A stretch of 64,000 nucleotides of DNA from Flabesymbios commensalis (Eukaryota > Annelida > Polychaeta > Terebellida > Flabelligeridae), in assembly GCA_964017125.1 (NCBI GenBank), contig OZ024902.1, positions 56,034,791-56,098,790 on the forward strand, given 5' to 3'. Shown piece by piece: positions 36,301 through 43,436 of the stretch. Both the position numbers and the translations under genes were made by a program. Under the pieces are notes generated by a model. The model was not told the origin of the DNA, searched no databases, and was given only the letters and a program-made list of their open reading frames with translations. Numbering within the stretch: position 1 is the first letter of the stretch; the number at the start of each line of letters is the position of its first letter.

Positions 36301-38385
36301 CATGGGTTTCTGAGATTTGCTCCGAAAAACAATAATGCAGACATACGGCTGCCGGACGGCCATACAGAGTGAGCCCTAACTTGGCCCCCAACATTGTTGG
36401 CTGTGGGGTTAATAAAATTGTGGATTGAGATTATTTTCAGATGGGTCACCTAAATTGTCACATTTTGAAAGTGTTGTTTCAGACAGCAAAAACTTCATCA
36501 AAACAAATTCCATCGGAAATATTTAAAACAAGTTATTTATGAAATAAAGGATACTGCTCTTCTTGAAGCATTTGTTCTATCACTGCTCTGCTTTCCTCAT
36601 CTGACCAATGATCTGATGAAACCAATTGCTAAAAAAAATTGTAAAAAAGTTATATTATCTCATATTTCTAAATTATCAATGTAAATAATATTAAATATAA
36701 ATTAAAACATTAATCATATGCACACACAAGTGGAGATTTAATTACTACTCTGTTGAGAAATAAAAGCTTTTAAGAAAGCTAAATCTGATTTTTATTTTGG
36801 AATAAATTGGGAAATATTTGGACATATTACAATGACTGTAGATATCTGTTTATAGCAAGTGATATTATTGAATGTCATGAAGTTACAAGGCGAAGGTTAT
36901 AGACCTAAAACAGCAGATACGCCCAGTTAAGAGCCCATCTGAACAAAAACTGGCCCTGGTGCCAGAGATATCATCTCTAAGGCAAAACTAGTTGTAGTCT
37001 TTGAGATCTCATAAATCATTTAAAAAATGCAAATTTATAGCTCTTGTCCTGATGGGCCTATATACATGATAGATATACATTTCCACAGATAATATTCACT
37101 TATAGACAGGTTCAAGCCAAACAAAATACCACCGAAATTGATCAAATAGTTTGTGGAACATGTAGGCCCCAGTTAACTCATAGCAATCTAAGTCCGAGCC
37201 CAGCTCGGACCTGGAATTTATGCCGTTGCAGTCTAAGTCCGAGCCCAGCTCAGACCAGGCAATAATGCTTAGCCATTCCCGAAATGACCTCACTTGCGCA
37301 ACTATCAACACAGCGTGGGGAACCTAGATCTCAAAAAGTTGATTTATCTGTGTCACAACCTTTTCTGAACTAGAAATAGAGCTCCAGGCTCAGATGAATA
37401 CGAGGCTGTCAGTATTTTCTAGATGAGTTGGGAATGTCATCTCAAAATATAAAATCTGGTATGCCCCTCAGGGAATTTATAAAGATTTCTAAAAATCCCA
37501 TAATATTTACCCTATTGATTTGTGTGCATAGATCTATTGAATGATTCTTCAAAACTTCTGTGATGTCTTTTACTATATTTTACGTGAATTGATATAATGT
37601 TGTACTCCTGAATCACCGTGGATCTCAAAAAAACATTTTCAAACAAAATTTCCGACTACCTAATTAGCATATTCAAAATGGCCGTCGGTTACCATGGCAA
37701 CATCACATTGGCCAAATAAGTAAAGTGTATTCTGGTTATATATTGTATGTGTGTTCCTGTAGTGTATGGCAAATATATATCCCATTCTTCTAAATTTCTA
37801 TTTGGGAGTATCAGAATATGTCTCAAAATCACAAAAATGGCCAGACCACACAGACGTCCAATATCAAAAGGGCCAGACTGCTATGAGTTAACCATTTGCC
37901 TGATGATCACAACAATAGTCGTTATCAATCTGTTTTATTAACCAATTGAATCAGTTATAGGAAATAAAATGACTGTTTAAACATCAATGTTTGTTAATGT
38001 TTGGTTTCAAATTTAACAAATATAGAGTAATTTTCAACCTAAAGTAGTTGAATATTTAAAAAAATCAACTTATTTAGCAGGATAAGAGTTAATTGGAGAG
38101 TTGTCATTATTTTTGATAAACAAAAAGATCTCTTGTTATCTCTTTCACTACCTGATAATAAATACCCCCTATAATCACAGCTGGAAACTATAGCTTCAAA
38201 CAAAATATTTCACCTCAGCAATATAGTGGTAGAATATTACGACAAAACACAGCAATAAATTTGTAAATTTTTAGCAAGCCAACATGGAAAAAATTACTTG
38301 TTCAGATAACCAGCCGCTTGGTGTAAATTCTGTCAATTTGTGCGTGTCAACTGCATTCTGCAAACAGTCACTGTCATCATGTTCA
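6167..38385 (-). CDS. MYSM1: MYSM1-like histone H2A deubiquitinase, 15 visible coding exons
   Basis: Exons, 5' to 3': 38298-38385, 36555-36628, 28544-28673, 24515-24613, 24266-24401, 23445-23891, 22551-22737, 21236-21366, 20376-20485, 16624-16701, 15782-15886, 12076-12262, 10757-11017, 7395-7558, 6167-6361. They total 2392 bp: one base of a split codon, 796 codons and a TAA. Every junction is GT-AG and every phase agrees. Domains by visible residue: SANT/Myb about 83-127, acidic linker 177-324, SWIRM about 355-437, MPN about 529-690. The JAMM zinc-site residues are Glu553, His612, His614, Ser622 and Asp625, all present. The family removes ubiquitin from histone H2A (Lys119 in vertebrates) in chromatin and acts as a transcriptional coactivator. 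Human MYSM1 is 828 residues, so little beyond the first exon is missing. Introns are enlarged by mobile elements. No in-frame stop is seen, so I judge the gene intact. Identification rests on remembered family sequence, not a search. Confidence 0.95.
6680..6965 (-). mobile_element. L2/CR1-like LINE 3' tail
   Basis: On the minus strand, [15 protein letters not shown] (about 6950-6900) then [12 protein letters not shown], the C-terminal pattern of L2/CR1 proteins. It continues into a 3' tail resembling that at 22010-22140. It lies in the last MYSM1 intron. Confidence 0.7.
7395..7558 (-). CDS. MYSM1: MYSM1 visible exon 14, C-terminal to MPN
   Basis: Acceptor acctttttag, donor AAG|gtaatt; a split Ser then 54 codons. 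[20 protein letters not shown] aligns with human [20 protein letters not shown], and NVTCLEK with human DLTCLQK. Confidence 0.93.
7589..7736 (+). repeat. 148-bp duplicate, copy 2
   Basis: Second copy of 5347-5494, 31 bases upstream of MYSM1 visible exon 14 (in the preceding intron). Flanks differ on both sides of the two copies, so it is either a dispersed element or a short duplicative insertion. Confidence 0.9.
7737..9124. other. Intron 13-14 sequence, little recognised
   Basis: 7775-7850 and 8145-8160 carry pieces of the CCCTT-ended MITE family (GTCCTGCTGAATTGTTCATT; AGGATAAGGGTTAA). 8340-8460 has GTAGCCCGG/CCGGGCTAC words. No exon found. Confidence 0.45.
9125..9830 (+). repeat. Two direct repeats of about 330 bp
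   Basis: Units at about 9190-9520 and 9520-9830 share GCGATTCACTCA(A)C, CTCCAAAATTTATACCATAT, GGACAGAAACTAGGTCATG and CAGTTTCAGTTAGGGATAT. They resemble the Helentron-like core only in CAAAATGGC and ATAGCTAGATC. Unclassified. Confidence 0.7.
9900..10330 (+). repeat. Direct repeat pair around 330 bp apart
   Basis: TATTGTCGAGTGTGTTTTTG... (about 9913) and TATTGTCGAGTGTGCTCTTG... (about 10240) both run to GATTAGAGGCTGAGGCCTATTTCCGT. The copies are about 90 bp long. Confidence 0.75.
10757..11017 (-). CDS. MYSM1: MYSM1 visible exon 13, JAMM zinc-binding motif
   Basis: Acceptor tttttaatcag, donor TCAT|gtaagt; a split Val, 86 codons and one base. [18 protein letters not shown] fits the JAMM pattern HxHx7SxxD exactly (His612, His614, Ser622, Asp625). 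FVGVIVSPY, a conserved core strand of MPN domains, follows. Confidence 0.98.
11762..12002 (+). mobile_element. piggyBac-like MITE with CCCTT ends
   Basis: Ends are AACCCTTATCCTGCTAA and CAGCAGGCAAAGGGTTAA. The right flank is TTAA and the left TCAA (one substitution). An internal palindrome lies around CACTTGAGGTTGTGT. It is in the intron between exons 12 and 13; exon 12 starts 74 bp beyond. Confidence 0.7.
12076..12262 (-). CDS. MYSM1: MYSM1 visible exon 12, first half of MPN domain with catalytic Glu
   Basis: Acceptor tgttgacag, donor CCAG|gtaaat; 62 codons plus one base. [14 protein letters not shown] holds the JAMM glutamate (residue 553). It ends [15 protein letters not shown], as in human PCNSLSTGLQCEMDP. 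This Glu polarises the zinc-bound water in JAMM peptidases. Confidence 0.97.
12690..13411. other. Intron 11-12 sequence, no gene
   Basis: Begins after a MITE left end (CAGTAAAACCTGCTATCAGC, about 12626). 12900-13030 has repeated CCCGC/GCGGG words (TCCCGCGCATCA, CTCCGCGGGAAC) suggesting a small palindromic repeat. Nothing coding. Confidence 0.45.
13412..13509. mobile_element. MITE of the CAGCAAACA type
   Basis: CCACTAAACATGAGACATTG at the left and GTCTCTTGTTTAATGG at the right form an inverted pair, with AATGTTGG / TCAACATT inside. In the intron between exons 11 and 12. Confidence 0.5.
13890..14285 (+). repeat. Two diverged units with ATGGCGGCCATTTTT
   Basis: Two units of about 145 bp share TTTGGTGTCTAAA(C/T)ATACATTTTC and ACGCAAATTTAATATTT. 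They recall the ATGGCCG...GCGGCCATTTT core of the Helentron-like elements. They lie in the intron between exons 11 and 12. Confidence 0.6.
14286..15781. other. Intron 11-12 sequence, no gene
   Basis: 15660-15765 is a fragment of the CCCTT-ended MITE family (CACTTGAAGTTGTGTGTTGC...AGCGAGACACAACTT). Open frames around 14569-15418 show no family features. Confidence 0.45.
15782..15886 (-). CDS. MYSM1: MYSM1 visible exon 11, before MPN domain
   Basis: 35 codons, acceptor ctcaatttcag, donor CCA|gtgagt. [14 protein letters not shown] matches human KSSFDPFQLIPCNFF, which leads into the MPN domain. Confidence 0.94.
15950..16380 (+). repeat. ACAAGAGGGC-type repeat fragment
   Basis: Starts AACAAGAGGGCACTCGACAA and ends near GACGACGGCGCGG. 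Two inner units share ...AACTTGTCAGAGAA(C)TGGT... and ...AATTTGGGAAG... A related piece is at 4590-4740. It may be a third family of the ACAAG type; the ends are not proven. Confidence 0.4.
16456..16588. mobile_element. 133-bp MITE, TA target, next to MYSM1 exon
   Basis: Terminal inverted repeats CAGTAGAACCTGCTATGAGC / GCTCATAGCAGATTCTACTG, flanked by TA. The right end is 35 bases from the donor of visible exon 10. Tc1/mariner or pogo-like, non-autonomous. Confidence 0.85.
16624..16701 (-). CDS. MYSM1: MYSM1 visible exon 10, basic linker
   Basis: 26 codons in phase 0 at both ends, acceptor gacatttccag, donor TCT|gtgagt. [20 protein letters not shown] then QGKTIS matches human [20 protein letters not shown]. 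A 133-bp TA-flanked MITE ends only 35 bases beyond the donor. Confidence 0.94.
17375..20136 (+). mobile_element. Helentron-like non-autonomous element, family 1, copy 2
   Basis: A complete copy in the intron between visible exons 9 and 10 of MYSM1. It starts ACAAGACTACATAAGTCC, with AGCTCCCGC at 17396-17404 and its inverse GCGGGAGCT at 20128-20136. That gives an inverted repeat set in at the 5' end and terminal at the 3' end. About 13 units of 143 bp run from 17590 to 19530, then a shared 3' domain and a terminal hairpin (20101-20136). Flanking bases are A on both sides. The asymmetric repeats, 3' hairpin, tandem core and lack of a usual target duplication resemble Helentron-derived elements (DINE/HINE type); that class assignment is inference. 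Confidence 0.7.
19869..19922. repeat. 9-bp expansion GGCCCAACG inside family 1 copy 2
   Basis: Six head-to-tail copies of GGCCCAACG. The same site has one copy in the element at 1-1583, two in the one at 29551 and one in the one at 39973. Replication slippage after insertion is the simple explanation. Confidence 0.9.
20376..20485 (-). CDS. MYSM1: MYSM1 visible exon 9, after SWIRM
   Basis: Acceptor ttggatttag, donor GTG|gtaagc; a split Glu codon then 36 codons. It starts [15 protein letters not shown], matching human EQAVYNRPQ, then turns into a variable Lys/Asn-rich linker. Confidence 0.92.
21236..21366 (-). CDS. MYSM1: MYSM1 visible exon 8, rest of SWIRM domain
   Basis: Acceptor tattatacag, donor TGTG|gtaggt; 43 whole codons. 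It contains [20 protein letters not shown] followed by [14 protein letters not shown], nearly the human sequence. This is among the best-conserved parts of the protein and fixes the identity. Confidence 0.97.
22010..22460 (-). mobile_element. L2/CR1-like LINE remnant with internal deletions
   Basis: Minus strand, in order: [12 protein letters not shown] (motif A, about 22414-22379), [13 protein letters not shown] (about 22339), YADDTQFS (catalytic YADD, about 22290), then at once [12 protein letters not shown] (about 22255), which is normally some 200 residues further on. The sequence between is deleted. The 3' tail has CTGAGCTCGGTCATGTGAGG. Confidence 0.75.
22551..22737 (-). CDS. MYSM1: MYSM1 visible exon 7, start of SWIRM domain
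   Basis: Acceptor ctttttccag, donor GCATG|gtaaat; 61 whole codons. The second half, [19 protein letters not shown] then IRNYLVDA, is close to human IPEFFEGRQAKTPERYLKI. SWIRM is a helical DNA- or histone-binding module. A Trp codon is split with the next exon. Confidence 0.96.
23036..23301 (+). repeat. Tandem duplication, 122-bp copies at period 144
   Basis: Copies 23036-23157 and 23180-23301 differ at about one base (AGTAGAGTGA versus AGTACAGTGA). It lies in the intron between visible exons 6 and 7. A very recent duplication; open frames across it are by-products. Confidence 0.92.
23445..23891 (-). CDS. MYSM1: MYSM1 visible exon 6, long acidic linker
   Basis: The largest exon: 447 bp, acceptor tcacttgtag, donor GATG|gtaaga. 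It encodes about 148 residues rich in Asp, Ser and Asn. [14 protein letters not shown] resembles the human acidic patch SDDEEVDITDEVDE. It is likely disordered; fast divergence is usual for this part of the family. Confidence 0.9.
24266..24401 (-). CDS. MYSM1: MYSM1 visible exon 5, linker
   Basis: Acceptor tttcaatag, donor AAAG|gtaaaa; 45 codons plus one base. It reads [19 protein letters not shown] and continues to RDNQRENK. No domain is recognised. Its place between the Myb exon and the acidic exon, and consistent phases on both sides, support it as coding. Confidence 0.85.
24515..24613 (-). CDS. MYSM1: MYSM1 visible exon 4, second half of SANT/Myb domain
   Basis: 33 codons between acceptor tttattcag and donor CAG|gtttgt. 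It begins [18 protein letters not shown] and ends [14 protein letters not shown]. Trp104 and Phe122 fill the second and third aromatic core positions of the SANT helix bundle. The human protein has the same layout (FGRRW then VKSYARQYF). Confidence 0.93.
25761..25930. mobile_element. 170-bp MITE, same family, inside Helentron-like family 2
   Basis: Starts CAGTAGAACCTGCTATGAGC and ends GTGGCTGCAGGTTCTACTG, with TA on each side. It splits a core unit that otherwise reads CTTACATATTGTTT. A left-end fragment of this family lies at about 12626-12690. Confidence 0.82.
26234..26478 (+). mobile_element. TTAA-flanked MITE inside Helentron-like family 2
   Basis: Bounded by TTAACCCTTTTAGC and GAAAGGGTTAA, duplicating TTAA within a core unit that reads ...TATATTAACATAAAT... 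elsewhere. An inner inverted pair is built on TCATCTTCATCCACT / AGTGGATGAAGATGA. Confidence 0.75.
27650..28000. repeat. Dispersed repeat, inverted relative at 42520-42760
   Basis: Shared words in opposite orientation include CAGGCAGTGATCA / TGATCAACTGCCTG, GTCTGTGGACCAGT / ACTGGTCCACAGAC and GTGGGCAGCTG / CTGCCCACC. The right end merges with a CAGCAAACA-type piece (27871-27938). Confidence 0.5.
28544..28673 (-). CDS. MYSM1: MYSM1 visible exon 3, first half of SANT/Myb domain
   Basis: The acceptor is ttttgag|G and the donor is ATT|gtgagt. One base completes the split Gln codon and 43 codons follow. [16 protein letters not shown] carries the first conserved Trp of the SANT fold (visible residue 85). 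A lysine-rich stretch, [14 protein letters not shown], precedes it, as in other family members. Confidence 0.93.
29027..29300 (+). mobile_element. 5' fragment of Helentron-like family 2
   Basis: Begins ACAAGAGGCCAAAGGCCACC, followed by two degraded core units. The 3' domain and hairpin are absent. Confidence 0.55.
29551..32136 (+). mobile_element. Helentron-like non-autonomous element, family 1, copy 3
   Basis: A complete copy in the intron between visible exons 2 and 3. It has the same 5' start, about 12-13 core units, the same 3' domain and the same end hairpin as the copy at 17375. It is nearly identical to that copy over long stretches, pointing to recent spread. It lies about 90 bp past a fragment of the second ACAAG family. 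Confidence 0.75.
32137..32750. other. No feature recognised (intron 2-3)
   Basis: Sequence between the Helentron-like copy 3 and the foldback element; AT-rich, no repeats or coding signal seen. Confidence 0.5.
32751..35854. mobile_element. Large foldback DNA element with TA target site
   Basis: The ends are TACAGTAGTCCCCC and GGGGGACTACTGTA. The left arm (to 34169) and right arm (35266-35854) are inverted copies of each other around a loop of about 1.1 kb. The right arm lacks about 105 bp present near the left terminus and has a short CATTTAAACACCTC duplication. The left arm is interrupted by the element at 33172-33914. The CAGTAGTCCCCC terminus and TA target recall Tigger/pogo-type transposons. 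No transposase is present. It lies in the intron between visible exons 2 and 3. Confidence 0.82.
33172..33914 (+). mobile_element. TTAA-flanked 743-bp element, copy 1 (inside foldback arm)
   Basis: Bounded by TTAACTCATAGCAGTCT and its inverse AGACTGCTATGAGTTAA. The right arm of the host foldback carries the matching empty site (GCAATAAAACAATG). Near the 3' end are two copies of AGGTCCGAGCTGGGCTCGGA. Non-autonomous, with a TTAA target as for piggyBac or Kolobok-type elements. Confidence 0.8.
35860..36390 (+). repeat. 3' domain repeats of the Helentron-like families
   Basis: Three diverged units of about 150 bp, each with a GTAGGTCAAA...GGCACAT...TGTGTGTGCA...GCTCCAGAAACAA pattern, end near GCCGGACGGCC. 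They correspond to the 3' domain of the elements at 17375 and 25239. They lie directly right of the foldback element ending at 35854. Confidence 0.55.
36555..36628 (-). CDS. MYSM1: MYSM1 visible exon 2
   Basis: Reads [19 protein letters not shown] then MLQEE and two bases of a split Gln codon. It matches the human stretch around ENRAVIEKMLLEEEYY. The donor, CA|gtatcc, is weak. Reading past it meets a TAA within eight codons, but splicing to the next exon restores EEQ-YYISG, matching human EEEYYLS, which supports this donor. Confidence 0.88.
37173..37891 (-). mobile_element. TTAA-flanked 0.7-kb element, copy 2 (opposite orientation)
   Basis: The same element as at 33172-33914, inverted, with TTAA at 37173-37176 and 37888-37891. 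It lies between visible exons 1 and 2. Its right TTAA is also the left TTAA of the next MITE. Confidence 0.8.
37888..38092 (-). mobile_element. piggyBac-like TTAA MITE
   Basis: Ends are TTAACCATTTGCCTGATGAT and TTTAGCAGGATAAGAGTTAA. The interior is the reverse complement of much of the MITE at 11762-12002. It abuts the element at 37173-37891, sharing one TTAA. Confidence 0.7.
38298..38385 (-). CDS. MYSM1: MYSM1 visible exon 1 (N-terminal, acidic)
   Basis: The acceptor is ttcttacag and the donor is CAA|gtaatt. The exon begins with the last base of a split codon, then 29 codons starting [12 protein letters not shown] and ending GWLSEQ. It is the weakest match, being short and poorly conserved, but it precedes the next exon in phase 0 and sits where the human protein has a similar acidic segment. 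The true start codon must lie upstream, in an exon ending two bases into a codon. Confidence 0.7.
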
Positions 38386-39189
38386 CTGTAAGAAGATAGA
38401 AGTACAGTATAAACAAAAAACATAATCTTGCTCATACATGGGAAAACTATTCATCTGCTTACAAATGTTCCATATATTTGTACTTCTGGTGACAAGAGCT
38501 AAAATGGTAATAATCTGATTAATCATACAGTGAGTATATTTAGTTGTTATCAAGATGGCCTAACATTTCATTCTATTTAAAAGGGGGATACAGATAGTTA
38601 ACAGTTACATTAGGCAGATTTTATTTTTGCTAATGTTACCTGGACGGAAAACCACTATTTGCCAATATTTAAGTTATTTGTACACGATGTCTGAAAATGT
38701 ATCTACATAGTAATGAAAAATTGAACTGTTTATAAAATGAATAAAATTTATTTTAAAATGTGTGTTGTTGCATTTCTGTTAAATGTATCAAATTTGGGTC
38801 AACTAAGTCCTTTATAGGACAGACTATACTCTCAAGTCATTATCATCACCCGTTGTATTAACGCTTATATAAAACCCCACAACAAAAAGCTCTGTGTTAT
38901 GGGCATTAAAACATACTTAAAACCCAATAGTTTAAGAAATATACAGTAACAAATACATAAATATGATACATTCGTTTATTTATGAATAATATCATCCTAT
39001 GTCGGCAATACATTTTTTTCTGTCCATGTGTCCTGCGTAACGATCGCATTTGTAATGTGGCCTGTGTTTGACTTATGCTGTGTGTTACCGGGAAATGGCT
39101 ATCGTCAGCCGCTAAAGTTCGCTCAATAGAGTGTTTTGAATGTGCACTCAATGATCCAATTTACCTCTATGTAGACGAGAAGTTGGAAA
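38386..39189. other. Upstream of first visible MYSM1 exon; exon 1 not found
   Basis: The missing first coding exon must end two bases into a codon before a GT donor. I found no ATG-started frame meeting this here. A frame ending at GAG|gtaaat near 39168 has the wrong phase. Confidence 0.4.
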
Positions 39190-39710
39190 TTCAGTTTGCT
39201 AGTGTTACGGATTTGTTTTCTGTCCATGCAATCCCGTAACGATTGCATGATGAGAAATTACCAAATTTCTCAAATCACGTGATATTACCCAGCACGCACT
39301 GCAGATAAGAATATGGCAGCAAGCTGTAATGACGATCATGCCGTTCTGGGATGCTCAAAGTACACTTGAATAATGATGTTAAAGTTTTCTGTCTCATGGA
39401 AATGACGCTAGCAAAGAGTAACGCTAGCACAGGTACTAGCGTTACAGATAGACGGGATTTATTTGCTAGCGTTACATTGCTAATGAACATTACTGTTAGA
39501 CGGAATGCAAGTTTAAAAAGAATAACATGCTAAATAATGACTATATACAAATGATTACAGTTGATTCGAATTTAGGCATGGTCAATGAATACATTTGTAT
39601 CCAGTGAAATGTTATTTAATAAAGTCAATATACACAAATGTGTATATTTTGCCAGTGCTTTTGCTAGCGTTATTTTTGGACAACATTTGAACTTGCAAAC
39701 GTTACAAATG
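39190..39710. repeat. Cluster of GCTAGCGTTAC words
   Basis: GCTAG(C/T)GTTAC occurs at 39198, 39436 (minus its first base), 39466 and 39663 (diverged at the end), and inverted at 39418. Nearby, TTTCTGTCCATG...GTAACGAT appears at about 39018 and 39218. It could be subterminal repeats of an element whose ends I cannot fix. CACGTG at 39276-39281 might be a promoter E-box. Confidence 0.5.
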
Positions 39711-39972
39711 GACATGTTTTTAAGGTCATTGTAAAATTAAATCCCCACGCGATTATCACACTGAACTCTCTGTGGGAATCACCCAGCCCTTCATGTCCAA
39801 TCGTCAAATAAAGATATGCCCTATGAATCAATCCAATGCTCACATTAGTCAGAAAGTTTATAAGATTGTTTATTTTATATTAAGCTAATTAAACACTTGT
39901 TGCAATACAATATTTTAGTATTAAATTGCTCAGAAAATGGATTAAGAAGATACGACGTGGTAAATTATATAA

Positions 39973-42315
39973 ACAAGACTACATAAGTCCAGGAGCTCCC
40001 GCTCCAAATTAGAATTTGATTTAAGCAATTTTGTGTAGGGTTATTAATGTAGCATATCTATCACGGTTTACCAAATATCGGCCATGTGAAAGTGAATAAT
40101 GGCCAATAGGCGGCCATTTTGAATTTGATCGAGTCTAAATTTTTCAAGATGCATCCTCATCTGAAATCTCACATTTTGAATTCGTGAGTTAAAAAATTTC
40201 AGGGTGCATCCTCCCCCGAAAACTCACAAGATGCATTCTCTCCTGAAATCTCACATTTTGTTTTATAGTAATGATCTAGCCATCTAGCACGGTTTACCAA
40301 ATAACGGCCATGTGAAAGTGAATAATGGCCTAAAGGCGGCCATTTTGAATTTGATCAAGTCGAAATTTTCCAAGATGCATCCTCAGCTGAAATCTCACAT
40401 TTCGGTCTATAGTAATGGTCTAGCCATCTAGCACGGTTTACCAAATATCGGCCATGTGAAAGTGAATAATGGCCGATAGGAGGCCATTTTGAATCTGATC
40501 AAGTAGAAATTTTTCAAGATGCATCCTCTCTTGAAATCTCACATTTTGTTTTATAGTAATGGTCTAGCCATCTAGTACGGTTACTAAATAACAGCTATGT
40601 GAAAGTGAATAATGGCCGATAGGCGGCCATTTTGAATTTGATCGAGTTAATTTTTTTCAAGATGCATCCTCTCCTGAAATCTCACATTTTGTTTGATAGT
40701 AATGGTCCAGCTATCTAACACGGTTTACCAAATATCAGCAATGTGAAGGTAAATAGTGGCCGATAGGCGGCCATTTTTAAATCGATTGAGTCGAAAGTTT
40801 TTAAAAGGCATCCTCTCCCGAAAAGTCACATTTTGTTTTATAGTAGTGGTCTAGCTATCGAGCACGGTTTACCTGATATCAGGCCTATCGAGGTAAATAA
40901 TGCAGGTTGTCGGCCATTTTTAATTCATAAGTTAAAAATTTTCAGGGTGCATCCTCCCCTGAAAACTCACACTTTGTTTTATAGTAATGGTCTAGCCATC
41001 TAGCACGGTTTACCAAATATCGGCCATGTGAAAATAAATAATGGCCGAAAAGGCGGCCATTTTGGATTTGATCAAGTCAAATTTTTTCAAGATGCATCCT
41101 CATCTGAAATCTCACATTTCGTTTTATAGTAATGGTCTAGCCATCCAGCATGGTTTACCAAATATTGGCCATGTGAAAGTGAATAATGGCCGATAAGCAG
41201 CCATTTTGAATTTTATCGAGTCGAATTTTTTCAAGATGCATCGTCTCCTGAAATCTCACATTTTGTTTTATAGTAATGGTCTAGCCATCTAGCACGGTTT
41301 ACCAAATAACAGCCATGTGAAAGTGAATAATGGCCGACTGGCGGCCATTTTGAATTTGGTCGAGTTTATTTTCTTCAAAATGCATCCTCTCCTGAAACCT
41401 TACAATTTGTTTTATAGTAATGGTGTAGATATCTTGAGCGGTTTTCATGATATTCCACAATATCAGGCCTGTCGAGGTGAATAATGGCCGATAGGCGGCC
41501 ATTTTGAATTTTATCAACTTAAAATTTTTCAAGGCTGAAACCTTACAATTTGTTTGATAGTAATGGTGTAGCTATCTTGAGCAGTTTTCATGATATTCCG
41601 CAATATCAGGCCTGTCGAGGTGAATAATGGCCGACAGGCGGCCATTTTCAATTTTATCGACTTGAAATTTTTCAAGATGCATCCTTTCCTGAAACCTCAC
41701 AATTTGTTTTGAAGTAATGGTGTAGCTATCTTGAGCGGTTTTCATGATATTCCGCAAAATCTTTTAGTCGGATTTACCGATGTTATAAATTAGGTCAAAG
41801 TGCTGGGTCAACTTCAAGGTCAAGGTCCAAAAACCTGAAAAGGCACAACTAGGGACCTTAGAGAACATGTATGTGCAATATGACTGTCATCGGCCCAGTA
41901 CTTTTCGAGATCTGCTCCGGAAACGAAGTGTGCGTCAAAACGTCTAAATAGGTCATAGTTCTGAACCAAAAGTAGGTCAAAGTTCATATACCCCAAAAGG
42001 CACAACTAGACCTCCTAGGGGTGTTGTGTGTAAAATTTGAAGACAATCGGACAAGTACTTTCAGAGATATGCTCCGGAAACGAATTCTTTACCCACGGCC
42101 CAACGCCTAACATCATCATTTTCTCCTCTGGGACCTTTCGTATTAAATTCAGATTAAAAATATTTTAACCTGTCCATTATCCACCTGGAAGTAGCCCACA
42201 TACCAAAAATTGTTATCCTAGCTTATTTTCTTACAAAGTTATAGGCAAAAGAAGAGGTGTAAAAAAAACGGAGGCGGAATCCATAGCTCCCTCCGTCTCA
42301 CCTACGGTGACGGCT
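39973..42315 (+). mobile_element. Helentron-like non-autonomous element, family 1, copy 4
   Basis: A copy upstream of the first visible MYSM1 exon, perhaps in intron 1. Its first unit is rearranged (40160-40260 joins pieces of several units), and it has about 12 core units. The 3' end reads GGTGACGGCT, lacking the last GGGAGCT of the other copies, so the terminal hairpin is incomplete. Confidence 0.72.
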
Positions 42316-43436
42316 AATAATAGGCAAATCTCTCTAGCACACCTTATGGTCAGCCGGTATTCAGTGTGTTGCGTTTGTAGGCATAGCGGCGCTGTCATAA
42401 TTTTATTAGGCCTACACAGCCTGTCAGTGAGCTAGCACACCCCTCTCCAGTCTTCAATTCGTGAACCTGTCAGTCATACAGCTGGCACGAGACGATGGCG
42501 CAGGGCTGGCTGAATATTGTCTCCAGTGAATCAGCATTAAACCAGCAGGTCAATTGGGAACTGCTGCCCACCAAATAATCATAGGGCAACGCGACCACCA
42601 CCCTCACCTATAACGTTGATCAACTGCCTGGGAAAATAAATAAACTTTGACACACTGTTTGCGTTTTACTGGTCCACAGACTGCGATGCTGGTTTAACCT
42701 TGTACTAACATTAAATTTTAGTCAGCTGCTTCTGTTCACCTGTCCCGTAGATCGTATATTAATTGATGACGACAAAAATGAATGAGTCATTTGTTTTTTA
42801 CAATGGATTTGTATTTTAACATTTTTTTCTAGGCTTAAGTACGTATACAGGTATGTAAACAAATAGTTTTAAGTCAACCCAAAACGTTTTCAATCTGTCA
42901 GTCAGTAAGTAGGCTTAACATGACAACAACAACTATCATCACAGATTTAATGTGAATAGCTCATGTCTGTAAAGGGTTAGCAGCTATCTGTGCTTATATA
43001 GCATGTGGTCTGTTAGCGTGGTTGCCTTTATCACACTCAGCACCCTTCGACGTTGGCCAAACATCAAAACAACATTGGATCAACATCCCATGTTTGCTGG
43101 GTCGCCGATACACATACCCACCCTATACTATATTTATAACATCTTCCCTGAATGGCAGTAAACGCCGACCGGCCGCAATGCGGCATGCTGGTGACGTCAT
43201 AGACCTCGTCTCATCTGTCTGAAGAGATCACGGGGCATACCCGTTTGAAATTCAGTCTATCATGGGAAATGTAATTGTTTGGTTTTTTTAATATTGGTAT
43301 ATTCAGATTTTGCCGACTCGTTTCTATAATTCCAATGCAGGGCTTCCAATGTTTCTAAATACAGAGACCATTTTATATATCGTTGTGCTGACATAAGAAC
43401 CGTCTAAGATGAGGGTAAATTATTTGCAGGTTAATC
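42316..43436. other. No gene; dispersed repeat pieces
   Basis: 42520-42760 is an inverted relative of 27650-28000, and 43040-43105 ends in CCCATGTTTGCTGGG, a CAGCAAACA-type end. Otherwise nothing. Confidence 0.45.

Noticed and set aside
36541-36560. Premature stop (TAA) after visible exon 2 of MYSM1, suggesting a broken gene
   Set aside because: A donor 10 codons earlier splices in phase to 28673 and restores the conserved EEQYY sequence.
39168-39260. MYSM1 first exon ending IE|gtaaat
   Set aside because: It ends in phase 0, but the next exon needs phase 2; joined, it would read TGA at once.
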